IMG/VR virus record: IMGVR_UViG_3300025131_000197
Location: 1 to 34,923 of that record
DNA from: a virus
Reading direction: 5' to 3' (one strand)
Length of the DNA: 34,923 bases
Position numbers and translations under genes: made by a program. Positions 1 through 9,274 of the stretch are shown here, piece after piece (within the stretch, counting starts at the first letter, position 1; every line of letters begins with the position of its first letter). The notes below the pieces were generated by a model. The model worked only from the letters and a program-made list of their open reading frames with translations. It made no database searches and was not told the DNA's origin.

Positions 1-2064
1 CTACATCAATACTTCCAGTAAACATTGCTAACCGTTGATAGTCTGCATCTAATGCTACTGAACCACTTGAATTATCATATTGTAACCTTCCTCTAGTTAA
101 ATCCCATCCAGCAATCATAGCCCTATTTCTATGAATTAACATTACTGCATTTGTATCTGGATCTGAAATATCACTTCCTGTAAATGCTGCCATTCCATAA
201 TAATGGTTGGTATCTATACTTCCAGTAGGCAAATTACCTACTACAAATCTTGGTTTATCTACATCAATACTACCTGTAAACATAGCTAATCTTTGATAAT
301 TAGCATCTAAAGCAACTGAACCACTTGAATTATCATATTGAAGTCTTGCTGGTGTTAAATCCCACCCTGCAATCATAGCTCTATTTTTATTAACCAACAT
401 CACTGCATTTGTATCTGGATCAGAAATATCCGAACCTGTGAAAGCTGCCATTCCGTAATAAGAAGCACTATCTACACTTCCAGTTGGTAAATTACCAACT
501 ACAAATCGTGGTCTATCCACATCAATACTTCCAGTAAACATAGCAAGTCTTTGATAGTTAGCATCAAGAGCTACAGAACCACTATCGTTGTCGTACTGTA
601 ATCTGCCTGGCGTTAAATCCCAACCTGCAATCATTGCTCTATTTCTATGAACTAACATTACCGCATTTGTATCTGGATCTGAAACTTCACTTCCCGTAAA
701 AGCTGCCATTCCATAATAATGAGTGGTATCTACACTACCAGTTGGAAGTTTACCTACTACGAATCTTGGTTTATCTACATCAATACTACCTGTAAACATA
801 GCTAACCGTTGGTAGTTAGCATCAAGAGCTACAGAACCACTAATGTTATCATATTGAAGTCTCGCTGGTGTTAAATCCCATCCAGCTATCATAGCTCTGT
901 TTTTATTAATCAACATTACTGCATTTGTATCTGGATCAGAAATATCTGAACCTGTAAAAGCTGCCATTCCATAGTAAGAAGCACTATCTACACTACCAGT
1001 TGGTAAATTACCTACAACAAATCGTGGTCTTTCTACATCAATACTGCCTGTGAACATAGCAAGTCTTTGATAGTTAGCATCTAATGCTACTGAACCGCTA
1101 TCATTATCATATTGTAATCTACCTGGAGTCAAATCCCAACCAGCTATCATGGCTCTGTTTTTATGTATTAACATAACCGCATTTGTATCTGGATCTGAAA
1201 TACCACTTCCTGTAAAAGCCGCCATTCCATAATAATGAGAATTATCTACACTACCAGTTGGTAATTTTCCTACTACAAATCTTGGTTTTAATACATCAAT
1301 ACTACCTGTGAACATAGCTAATCTTTGATAATCTGCATCTAATGCTACTGAACCACTATCGTTATCATATTGTAATCTACCTGGAGTCATATCCCAACCA
1401 GCTATCATGGCTCTATTTTTATGAACTAACATTACAGCATTTGTATCTGGGTCAGAAATTTCGCTTCCTGTAAATGCTGCCATTCCGTAATAATGAGAAT
1501 TATCTACACTTCCCGTTGGTAACTTACCCACTACAAATCTTGGTTTTAATACATCAATACTACTTGTATACATTGCTAATCTTTGGTAATCTGCATCAAG
1601 AGCTACTGAACCACTAATATTATCATATTGCAAACGGCCTGGAGTTAAATCCCACCCTGCAATCATAGCTCTATTTTTATTAACCAACATTACTGCGTTT
1701 GTATCTGGATCTGAAACTTCAGAGCCGGTAAAGGCCGCCATTCCATAGTAAGAAGCACTATCTACACTACCAGTTGGCAAATTGCCAACTACAAATCGTG
1801 GTCTTTCTACATCAATACTGCCTGTGAACATTGCTAGTCGTTGATAATCTGCATCAAGAGCAATCGAACCACTAACATCATCATATTGTAAACGACCTGT
1901 AGTCATATCCCAACCAGCAATTGTATGTCTATCATCCGTACTAACAAAAAGAGCATTACTTTCTATATCTGATTCCCAAGCTGCACCACTTCCACTAAAT
2001 ATTGCAAAACCATAATGTGTACCTGCAGACGTTGGTAATTTACCCATTACAACTTTTGGTTGTT
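1..2064 (-). repeat. Eight tandem in-frame 258-bp (86-aa) repeats in the fibre gene
   Basis: The phase marker ctacatcaat or a variant recurs at 1, 259, 517, 775, 1033, 1291, 1549 and 1807, an exact 258-base period, and a diverged echo begins at 2065. Each unit encodes xPRFVVGxLPTGS, then YYGMAAFTGS, SDPDTNAVML, NRAMIAGWDLT, RLQYDN, SGSVALDA and YQRLAMFTGSIDV. The unit at 1807-2064 (nearest the N-terminus) is the most diverged in its first two thirds. The other seven are close at protein level but differ at many third codon positions. The array continues past the left edge, so the copy number is a minimum. Confidence 0.95.
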
Positions 2065-3742
2065 TTACATCTGCATCATTCCAATCACTTGAAGCAGTTA
2101 TACTTGATGTATAAACTGATAATCTTCTAAGATAACTATCCCCATCAAATGATACTGTACCTTCATCTTCACCTCTCCAAAATCTATTTTCTGAAATAGA
2201 CCATCCAGAAAAAACTCCTGAAGATCCATCTCCGTAAGGAAAACTTGAAACTTCAAATACTGAATTATCCGAACCATCTAAAAGTTTAATACCAAAAGTT
2301 GAAGCATCTAACTGTCCAATTCTTGTCCACTCATAAAAATTTGTAGTATCCTTAACTTCAATTCTTGAATCGACAGTATCAGAATATTTTGCCCATAACT
2401 TTACTCCAAGTCCATCTAATGAAGATGTAGTAGCTGTCCATCCAGCAAGTTTTCCACCATATAAAACTTCAACATCAGAAGTAGAAGATGATATTACAAG
2501 ATTAGAAGTTCCCTTAAGTGCGTTTGAAGTACCTCCAAAAGATCCTGAATACACCGCAATATCACCGCCCGATCCACTTTTTATTGATACTGGAGCAGCT
2601 GCACTAGCTAAGGGATCCCATCCAAATGAAGTATATCTATATACTGAATCATCAGTAGTATTAAAAAATAATTGTCCTAATGTTCCTGTAGAAGGATTTG
2701 AAGCTCCACGAGAAAGTATAATACCTGGACCAGTTAAATCTAAACTTCCAGTTAAATTAACAGATCCTGTAATATGTGAAGAACCACTAACATACAATCC
2801 AGATAATCCATACGGGAAACTAAATCCCTCACTTATATTTTCAAAAAAAGCTGGAGTGCTAAGTAAACTATTAACTACATTAAATCTTAAATCATGTCTA
2901 TGGTCTCCTTTAGCGTAAAGACCACCCAAGTTTCCTTCATATGCCCCCTGGTCTACCGATATTGGATTTGGAGTATCACCGTATGCTGTTGGTAAATCAG
3001 CCGAAAAATCTCCCAGTACACTCATATCTAACGCAGCCAACTCTCCAAATGCTGATTCTTCACTTTTAATAACTAACCCATTTTCATCTAACCTAATATA
3101 ACTGTCTGGGGAACTATATATTAATAAACCATCTGGAGTCAATTCTACCGTAGGTTTTTCTATTCCAATTGAAAACTTATCAAAATATAATTCTGTTTCA
3201 CCAGTATAATCACCCACCTTATTAGGATCTGAACCAATACTACCTGTTAGTTGTAACCATATAACTTCAGAATCCACAGGCATAGCAGCGGTAAAGAATT
3301 TCTTTTGAAAATTATTTCCTATAGAAAATCTCTTCCAATTACCACCCCCACCAGAACCAGAACCTGGACCAATATAAGAATATGCACTTCCAGATGGGTA
3401 AATTCTCATTGCACTTCCACTCCATGCCCCATTTTCCCAATTACTTCCACTATTTTCAGCAATTTGTAATCTATACCAATTTGACATACCAGATGGAGAA
3501 CGACTTCCAGATAAGTTAGACCAAAAACTAACAGATACAGTTTCTCCAGCAGAAAAACTACCCGTTAAAACTTGCTCTAAGTAATAACTTCCTGTAACAT
3601 AATTTTCTCCTGCTGATCCTGTGTATGAAGTATCATCATCAGCATCTGGCCAGCCCCAAAAAGACCAATCACCACCACCACCCATTTGTGGTATTGCGGT
3701 AAAATCTTTACCGCCCCAATATGTTATTCTTTTATTTTTCAT
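1..3742 (-). CDS. Giant repeat-containing tail fibre protein, C-terminus beyond the left edge
   Basis: The frame is open from an ATG at 3742 to the left edge, giving 1247 residues with no stop. The start overlaps the stop of the upstream gene as ATGA, so translation is probably coupled. Residues 9-20 carry the WGGxxxTxIPxM motif shared with three other tail proteins here. Residues about 45-195 form a jelly-roll-like, CBM-like stretch ending ELYFDKFSIG. Residues 279-284 read GDHRHD, an HxH pattern common in phage fibres. A stretch near 318-350 (SGSSHITGSVNLTGS) is typical of trimeric fibre shafts. From about residue 560 to the edge the protein is built of eight 86-residue repeats. The domain names are inferred from pattern. 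A receptor-binding or long-fibre role is inferred from size, repeats and position beside another fibre gene. Confidence 0.85.
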   Translation of the reverse strand, partial: MKNKRITYWGGKDFTAIPQMGGGGDWSFWGWPDADDDTSYTGSAGENYVTGSYYLEQVLTGSFSAGETVSVSFWSNLSGSRSPSGMSNWYRLQIAENSGSNWENGAWSGSAMRIYPSGSAYSYIGPGSGSGGGGNWKRFSIGNNFQKKFFTAAMPVDSEVIWLQLTGSIGSDPNKVGDYTGETELYFDKFSIGIEKPTVELTPDGLLIYSSPDSYIRLDENGLVIKSEESAFGELAALDMSVLGDFSADLPTAYGDTPNPISVDQGAYEGNLGGLYAKGDHRHDLRFNVVNSLLSTPAFFENISEGFSFPYGLSGLYVSGSSHITGSVNLTGSLDLTGPGIILSRGASNPSTGTLGQLFFNTTDDSVYRYTSFGWDPLASAAAPVSIKSGSGGDIAVYSGSFGGTSNALKGTSNLVISSSTSDVEVLYGGKLAGWTATTSSLDGLGVKLWAKYSDTVDSRIEVKDTTNFYEWTRIGQLDASTFGIKLLDGSDNSVFEVSSFPYGDGSSGVFSGWSISENRFWRGEDEGTVSFDGDSYLRRLSVYTSSITASSDWNDADVKQPKVVMGKLPTSAGTHYGFAIFSGSGAAWESDIESNALFVSTDDRHTIAGWDMTTGRLQYDDVSGSIALDADYQRLAMFTGSIDVERPRFVVGNLPTGSVDSASYYGMAAFTGSEVSDPDTNAVMLVNKNRAMIAGWDLTPGRLQYDNISGSVALDADYQRLAMYTSSIDVLKPRFVVGKLPTGSVDNSHYYGMAAFTGSEISDPDTNAVMLVHKNRAMIAGWDMTPGRLQYDNDSGSVALDADYQRLAMFTGSIDVLKPRFVVGKLPTGSVDNSHYYGMAAFTGSGISDPDTNAVMLIHKNRAMIAGWDLTPGRLQYDNDSGSVALDANYQRLAMFTGSIDVERPRFVVGNLPTGSVDSASYYGMAAFTGSDISDPDTNAVMLINKNRAMIAGWDLTPARLQYDNISGSVALDANYQRLAMFTGSIDVDKPRFVVGKLPTGSVDTTHYYGMAAFTGSEVSDPDTNAVMLVHRNRAMIAGWDLTPGRLQYDNDSGSVALDANYQRLAMFTGSIDVDRPRFVVGNLPTGSVDSASYYGMAAFTGSDISDPDTNAVMLVNKNRAMIAGWDLTPARLQYDNSSGSVALDANYQRLAMFTGSIDVDKPRFVVGNLPTGSIDTNHYYGMAAFTGSDISDPDTNAVMLIHRNRAMIAGWDLTRGRLQYDNSSGSVALDADYQRLAMFTGSIDV

Positions 3743-4107
3743 ATCTTTTTTTCTAACACCCAAAATTTATCAAGTTTTGAAAATCCCCATCTACGAACCC
3801 AAGTATCTGGATTTCTATGGGTTTGGAATAAAATTCTATTACACCCAAGAGATTTAGCAGATTCAAGAATTTGTTCATAAACTTCATTATCATAATTACT
3901 ATTTTTCTTTAACATTTCTTGTTCAGCATTTGAATCTGCGTAAATACTAAGTATTATACAATCATCATTTTTTTTACGATAATTAACCCATCCCTTTCCA
4001 TTTAAAATTTCCAATGTATGAAAGTTTGGAGAAGTTAAAGTATCTTGATTAAAAAAAGGATCTTTTGCTCTTTGTTTATAATCATTTATATATTTTTGTT
4101 CAATCAT
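3739..4107 (-). CDS. Small GNAT-like (acetyltransferase-type) protein between two fibre genes
   Basis: This is 122 residues when started at ATG 4107. A longer frame begins at 4149, but it overlaps the upstream gene, whereas 4107 lies 13 bases after the upstream stop with AAGGA in between. The C-terminal third, with LGCNRILFQTHRNPDTWVRR then WGFSKL, resembles the end of GNAT acyltransferases, where an alpha/beta segment is followed by a (Y/W)GF turn and a last strand. No clear acetyl-CoA P-loop (Q/RxxGxG/A) is visible, so catalytic activity is doubtful. It sits between two large fibre genes and its stop overlaps the start of the next one. It could act on fibre proteins or be an accessory factor, but that rests on position alone. 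Confidence 0.5.
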   Translation of the reverse strand: MIEQKYINDYKQRAKDPFFNQDTLTSPNFHTLEILNGKGWVNYRKKNDDCIILSIYADSNAEQEMLKKNSNYDNEVYEQILESAKSLGCNRILFQTHRNPDTWVRRWGFSKLDKFWVLEKKI

Positions 4108-4120
4108 AACATATTTTCCT

Positions 4121-7100
4121 TTATGGTGCTGTTCCAGCTGGATTTTCAATTTTTAAAAGACTCAATAAATCAACAGTTATATTTTGAGATGATGTTACTG
4201 CATAAGTAGCAGAATTAGTAGTCTCAATTCTCCATCCAGGAACATCTTGAGCATTAGATCCTGTAACTTCAAAACTTCCATTTGTAGATTCATTTGCAGA
4301 TCCTGTTATTTCACCTAACGATTTATCACCAACATAAACTCTATCCTTTCCATAAGCATTTTTAACTACAAATCCAGAACGATCTGAATCCAAAGCTACA
4401 GAACCACCGCTTGGACCAGTGCTATATAATCTTCCAGCTTCAACTACCCAACCACCAATATTACCAGTTTCTGCAGTAACATGACCTGCAAGATTTACAT
4501 TTGAAGCTGAAATGTTACCATTTTCTAATAAAAAGTTAGATGATGAAATATATACACTATCTCCTTTAGCCGAAAAATTTTCTACATCAATATTAACATC
4601 AGACCCAGTTATTAAAGCTGCACTAGCTGTTATCTGTCCACTATCTTTTAGATAAAGTTTAGCTGGACTACCTAATGTAATATCCCCACTCGTCATAGTA
4701 AAACTAGTATTAGTTAAAATAACTGAATTATCATCAGTTCTAATTTTTCCTGCTGCATCGTCAAGAACAACTTCATTTTTAATAAAGAGTTCATGTAATT
4801 CTCCACTATATGCTTGAATGTGTCCTGAAAACCAAGCACTTGAAGCAGACATAGTTCCATCAGTTTTAACTTTAAATGCACCACCTGCTCCAGCAACAAT
4901 CTCACCACCATCTACTTTAATAATTGGAACTCCACCAGTACCACCATCATCATCTAATATAATTTCTCTACTATTTCCAAGTGACATAGATTTTTGAGTT
5001 GAACTAATTTCAAGTCCTGAAGCAGACACTTCAAGTTCTCTTGGATGTAACGAAATCTTACCATCAGTAGACCCAGAAAAATAAAATTCTTCATCTCCTA
5101 ATCTAAACTCTCCTGAATCAAACCATTTATTATAAGGATTAATCCAAAGTCCAGCACTTCCACTTTCGTCAACATCATTACCCATTACAATACCCTTACC
5201 ACCATTTCCAGTTCCAGCGTGTACCCTACCAGAAAATGAACCTGTTGTTGCTCTTATAGCTCCCTGTAAAAATATATTTTCAGTAAATAAACCAAATCCA
5301 GGCTCAGTTTCACCGTACAATAAATCTGGACTTATTCCACTTAAATCTCCAAGTCTAGTTGTCAATTTAACATCATAAACTCCACTTCCAGTTCTTTCAG
5401 CTATATCGATATAAGGTGTTGTTGGATCACTTGGATTTGCATTCATTCTCATATATCCAGTACCAATTGTGTCATCTCCAGTTCCACTAATATATCTACC
5501 AGTAGAAACAATAACTTGTCCTGGTTCATATGATTGTGATATACTTGCTGTTCCAGCTAAATATACCGCTTGGTCTGTATTAGTTTCTGTGTTTCCGTAT
5601 GCTCTTTCTACATAAAGACGACCAGTATAATCCGTATTACTGTCAGGATTATTTTGAGAACTACTTATTATTTTAACATACTCAATTGCAAATCCTGTAT
5701 CCGTTAGTTTCTTAGCTACTACAATTTCATCCTCTGCCCATCCTGACGCATTTTCAACACTCCATGTAGTTTCAGAATCAGGAATTGTTCCCGAACTAGT
5801 AATAACAGTAGAATTTGCTATCCATAATTGACCACCAACGGCATTAACAGATTCTTTCTCAAAAGTAGTAGTACCAAGAGTTCCTCTAACCTTTACATTT
5901 CCAAATTCAGCAAACCCATCATCAGCTGAAGTTATTATCCAACCTTTCTGATTAGTTACATAATCTTTAGTTCTTATTGTTCCTTCAGATTCAATAGCAA
6001 GATTTGTACTTTCAAGACTAGAAGTATTAATTGTCCAACCACCAATAGTTCCACCATCAAATAAAACATTTGACCCTGATATATCACCGTTTTCTTTAAC
6101 ATTGAAATTTGATGTTGATATAAACATATATCGTGGATCGTCAACACCCCCTACTAATGGACTACCACTTATAAAAATATGATCTGAATATAATGATGAT
6201 GTTTCAATATGGAAACCACCAATTAAACCTGCACTTGCAGTGATTGTTCCTTCAAATACAGCTCCACTTGCGTATAAAAATCCACTATGACTTACAGCAA
6301 AATTTGGTCCAAACTTTACATAATACTGGCCATTTACATTTTGATCAGCTGGAGTAAAATCTACATAATATTCATCTGATTGTAATGAAAAAGGTGCAGA
6401 ACCATCACTTCCTGGACCTTGATCTGCTTTATATAACATAGAACGACTAGCATCCAATACAATATTACTACCACTTAATAAAGACTCGTCCATTGTAGAA
6501 CCAGTAATAATCTTCCATCCAGCTATTTGCCCCTGTTCAGCATAAACTGTTCCCCTCATTATAACATCACCCTCTGGAGTCAAGTGAAAATTAGAAGAAC
6601 TTATTTCTAAAAGAGAATCCGCCCCACTAACAAACATCGTATCTTCTCTACCAAAGAAAAATCTATCAGTTCGAACTTCAAATTTGCTTGGATCTGTTCT
6701 AAATATCATTGATCCACTATTACCATCGTGTAATTCTAATCCAACTCCTTTATAATCATCACCACTATCTGGTAATATAGAACCACTAAAAAATACAAAG
6801 CCTCCGAGCCCATACTCAGATGCACTTGAAAATCCTTCATATCCTATTGAACGAATATAAGCGGAATTTCCACCATACATTTCAATCCCTTCTCCCACAA
6901 CATTTCCCACACAAATAGAACCAGAAAATAAATTTCCAGATCCATCAATATTAAGTGGTGCTCCATTAAAAGGAATATTATCCTTAAAAGTTATAGATTC
7001 TGCAACATTATTATTTAAATCATAAAATTCTACAAGAAAATCAAATGTATCTGGACGTTTTTCCATATTCATTGGAGCTACAATCTGTATAAATTCAGGA

Positions 7101-9007
7101 TTAAATGAAGTTTCTGTTGCTGGTGTTATTGATATATCTGATATATGCCAACTTCCAGCGTTAGAAACAAATACTGGAGTACCAGTTCCTGTTTTATCTG
7201 GATAAATTGTTGTTTCTACTATACCATAATTCCACTCTGGAATATCAATAGTAGGTGCTTCATATTGAGTACTGAGATGCCCAATTCGTTTTCCATGATG
7301 TCTATCCCATGTTCTACTTACAGGAACTGCAAATGCTGACCCAGAAAGATAAGTACTAAGATAAGCTATACCCGCCTCCGCTCCAGGATAAGTCTGCTCT
7401 GACCAATTTTTTGGCCCCTTAACTCCATGAGCACTATACCTTAAAGTATACGGAACACCTTCAACAAAATCAATATCCTTTGTTGTCCTAGCTTCTAATC
7501 TATAACCATTAGTATAATTAGATCCTGATAAATACATTGAATCTACAATCTTAGACGAATTATATGTTAAAGTAACATCACTATACTCACCATAAGAGTC
7601 TTGACTTCCACTTAAATATTTTGCAGAATATGCTCCAGAACCTGTCCAATAGACATCAATATCATCTTGATTTAAAAATCCACCAATTCTTGTTTCACCA
7701 GTTATAGAGAAGGTATCAGTTAAGAGTTCAGGAGTTTCTATTGGAGAATCATAAATTGGTTCATAATCTCCAAATGTACCATCACTTTTAGCATAAACTT
7801 TTACTCTAAAAACATCACCTGAAAATGTTCTTAAATCAGATAATCTAATATCAGCAAAAGACCTAAAATGTGTTGTACTTAATTCTTGTCCAGGATAAGG
7901 TTCGTATGAAGCAGTAAAATATGTTTCACCTATTCTAGATGGATATTTTATACCACTCTGGGTATCCAATACCAAAAAATCATTTTCTGGTACAAATTGT
8001 AAGTTATTATTAACAGATTGAATCGATGAAGTATAAACTGATGGCCAGGTGTATCTACTACCACTCCCATCTATATAAAGAGAGTTTTCATTTCCATCTA
8101 CAGGTTGAGGATTATTAAATGTAACAGTTCCACCAACCCATTGAGAACTTGCAGTTGCCTCTCCTACTCCTGTTGATGTAATATTAATTAAAGCTCTTGG
8201 TTGAGGAGGAGATGCAAATCTCATTAATCTCTTTAAATTACCAAAAAATCCACGTTTCCTATTTCCACGATACATTCTTTTAATTTTAGTTATCATGGCA
8301 TTTTGCATCTCTATTCTATCCATGGGATCCATAAATGGAGGTTGAGATGGTAATGGCGGAGGAGGTGGTTCAATAGGAACAGCTGGTGGAGATACTGGAG
8401 CTAGTTTAGCACTACCAGTTACAATAAAAGAACCAGTAATTGGAATTGTTTCTACATAACCTTTTACTATTTCAAAAGTATTTATTACTGGTTGTTTATA
8501 AAACAAAATAGGTTGACTATTTATACCAGCAGAATTAATAGAAAGGCTCCTTGACCACCTTACATTATAATGATTTCTCCATTGTCTTGGAACATTAGTT
8601 CCTCCAGTAGGCGGTCTACCTCGTCTACGACCCCACCACCACCAATAAGGAAGTTCAGCTACTTCACCCTGATGTAAAAGTTCACCAACAACATGCATTG
8701 TTGCATCACCAGGAACAGTGTCCTGATAAACTTCAATGGAAACTCGTCTGAATGGAAGTTCGTTTTCATACCCAGAAACTGCTTCTGTATATATTGAATT
8801 ACCAGATGCATCTATAATTTCAATTTTTACTTCAACATTAGGTTTAAGTAATTCTGAGCCTGCTATGAGAAATGAAGTTTTGCCTTGTGTTAATGAGTCT
8901 GGCAACTCCATAATATTGAAATATTTAGAAATATGAGAATCGTCATCAATTAAAACATCTAATTCTCCCAATCCCTGATATTCATTTTGCCTTCTAATTA
9001 CGCCCAA
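4121..9007 (-). CDS. Large tail fibre/appendage protein, 1628 aa
   Basis: The start is TTG at 9007: an in-frame stop lies immediately upstream, GGAG sits about 7 bases before the TTG, and the next Met is residue 33. Residues about 120-131 contain YWWWWGRRRGR, and residues about 203-230 are proline-rich. The rest is beta-rich with many (S/T)GS tripeptides. Residues about 825-1525 contain recurring blocks of the form GxI(A/G)G(W/F)xI followed by a Leu-Ser/Tyr element: GQIAGWKI near 830, GLIGGFHI near 930, GTIGGWTI near 990 and GNIGGWVV near 1518. The same element occurs in the repeats of the left-edge fibre. No enzymatic motif was seen. The protein is probably a structural trimeric fibre or large appendage. 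A TATATTTAT-like element lies upstream at 9038-9047. Confidence 0.8.
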   Translation of the reverse strand: MGVIRRQNEYQGLGELDVLIDDDSHISKYFNIMELPDSLTQGKTSFLIAGSELLKPNVEVKIEIIDASGNSIYTEAVSGYENELPFRRVSIEVYQDTVPGDATMHVVGELLHQGEVAELPYWWWWGRRRGRPPTGGTNVPRQWRNHYNVRWSRSLSINSAGINSQPILFYKQPVINTFEIVKGYVETIPITGSFIVTGSAKLAPVSPPAVPIEPPPPPLPSQPPFMDPMDRIEMQNAMITKIKRMYRGNRKRGFFGNLKRLMRFASPPQPRALINITSTGVGEATASSQWVGGTVTFNNPQPVDGNENSLYIDGSGSRYTWPSVYTSSIQSVNNNLQFVPENDFLVLDTQSGIKYPSRIGETYFTASYEPYPGQELSTTHFRSFADIRLSDLRTFSGDVFRVKVYAKSDGTFGDYEPIYDSPIETPELLTDTFSITGETRIGGFLNQDDIDVYWTGSGAYSAKYLSGSQDSYGEYSDVTLTYNSSKIVDSMYLSGSNYTNGYRLEARTTKDIDFVEGVPYTLRYSAHGVKGPKNWSEQTYPGAEAGIAYLSTYLSGSAFAVPVSRTWDRHHGKRIGHLSTQYEAPTIDIPEWNYGIVETTIYPDKTGTGTPVFVSNAGSWHISDISITPATETSFNPEFIQIVAPMNMEKRPDTFDFLVEFYDLNNNVAESITFKDNIPFNGAPLNIDGSGNLFSGSICVGNVVGEGIEMYGGNSAYIRSIGYEGFSSASEYGLGGFVFFSGSILPDSGDDYKGVGLELHDGNSGSMIFRTDPSKFEVRTDRFFFGREDTMFVSGADSLLEISSSNFHLTPEGDVIMRGTVYAEQGQIAGWKIITGSTMDESLLSGSNIVLDASRSMLYKADQGPGSDGSAPFSLQSDEYYVDFTPADQNVNGQYYVKFGPNFAVSHSGFLYASGAVFEGTITASAGLIGGFHIETSSLYSDHIFISGSPLVGGVDDPRYMFISTSNFNVKENGDISGSNVLFDGGTIGGWTINTSSLESTNLAIESEGTIRTKDYVTNQKGWIITSADDGFAEFGNVKVRGTLGTTTFEKESVNAVGGQLWIANSTVITSSGTIPDSETTWSVENASGWAEDEIVVAKKLTDTGFAIEYVKIISSSQNNPDSNTDYTGRLYVERAYGNTETNTDQAVYLAGTASISQSYEPGQVIVSTGRYISGTGDDTIGTGYMRMNANPSDPTTPYIDIAERTGSGVYDVKLTTRLGDLSGISPDLLYGETEPGFGLFTENIFLQGAIRATTGSFSGRVHAGTGNGGKGIVMGNDVDESGSAGLWINPYNKWFDSGEFRLGDEEFYFSGSTDGKISLHPRELEVSASGLEISSTQKSMSLGNSREIILDDDGGTGGVPIIKVDGGEIVAGAGGAFKVKTDGTMSASSAWFSGHIQAYSGELHELFIKNEVVLDDAAGKIRTDDNSVILTNTSFTMTSGDITLGSPAKLYLKDSGQITASAALITGSDVNIDVENFSAKGDSVYISSSNFLLENGNISASNVNLAGHVTAETGNIGGWVVEAGRLYSTGPSGGSVALDSDRSGFVVKNAYGKDRVYVGDKSLGEITGSANESTNGSFEVTGSNAQDVPGWRIETTNSATYAVTSSQNITVDLLSLLKIENPAGTAP

Positions 9008-9037
9008 TTAAATTCTCCAAGATAAATCTATTCAACA

Positions 9038-9047
9038 ATAAATATCA
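9038..9047 (-). promoter_or_regulatory. Candidate phage promoter element (TGATATTTAT) before the 1628-aa fibre
   Basis: The minus strand reads TGATATTTAT here, a variant of the TTATATTTATA element found in the other large minus-strand gaps. If it works as a -10 or late element, transcription would start near 9031 and leave a leader of about 24 bases that includes the GGAG ribosome site. The same gap (9008-9100) must also hold the promoter of the plus-strand gene at 9101. An AT-rich TATAAG near 9080 is the only weak candidate seen for that. Confidence 0.35.
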
Positions 9048-9100
9048 AAACCTCAAATTCTTACTATTTATTATATGTATAAGATATGGAGAATATCGGT

Positions 9101-9274
9101 ATGAAGAAGAAATATTCATTCACAATAGAAGATAGACTAATGGATTGGTTTAGGCTCTATGTTAGAGAAGAAAGCACAACTATGAGTGCTATACTTAATC
9201 AACATATTTTGGGTTTGAAAAGAGAACGGGAAGGACGTCCCGCTCCAAAGAATATTTTAAGAAGTTCTAGTTAA
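9101..9274 (+). CDS. Small ribbon-helix-helix (Arc/CopG-like) DNA-binding protein
   Basis: This is a 57-residue protein from ATG 9101. An upstream in-frame ATG at 9086 overlaps the best ribosome site (ATGGAGA), so 9101 is preferred, with 9 bases after GGAG. The layout fits a ribbon-helix-helix fold: a short strand (KKYSFTIE), helix 1 (DRLMDWFRLYVREE), a TT turn, helix 2 (SAILNQHILGLKRE), then a basic, disordered tail. Such proteins bind DNA as dimers through the paired strands. It is on the opposite strand from nearly everything around it, diverges from the 1628-aa fibre gene, and its last 8 bases overlap the end of the SbcDC gene tail to tail. It may repress the divergent promoter region at 9008-9100. 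Fold call moderate; target inferred. Confidence 0.6.
   Translation: MKKKYSFTIEDRLMDWFRLYVREESTTMSAILNQHILGLKREREGRPAPKNILRSSS

Noticed and set aside
1-2064. CRISPR-like or non-coding tandem repeat array
   Set aside because: The 258-base units are in frame, encode conserved protein, and vary mostly at third codon positions. There are no short direct repeats with unique spacers.
3621-3880. Plus-strand open frames opposite the fibre start and the GNAT-like gene
   Set aside because: They are shadows of coding sequence on the other strand, with low-complexity composition and no ribosome site.
4108-4149. Longer start for the GNAT-like protein at 4149
   Set aside because: It overlaps the end of the fibre gene by 29 bases and has no ribosome site, while 4107 has AAGGA correctly placed.
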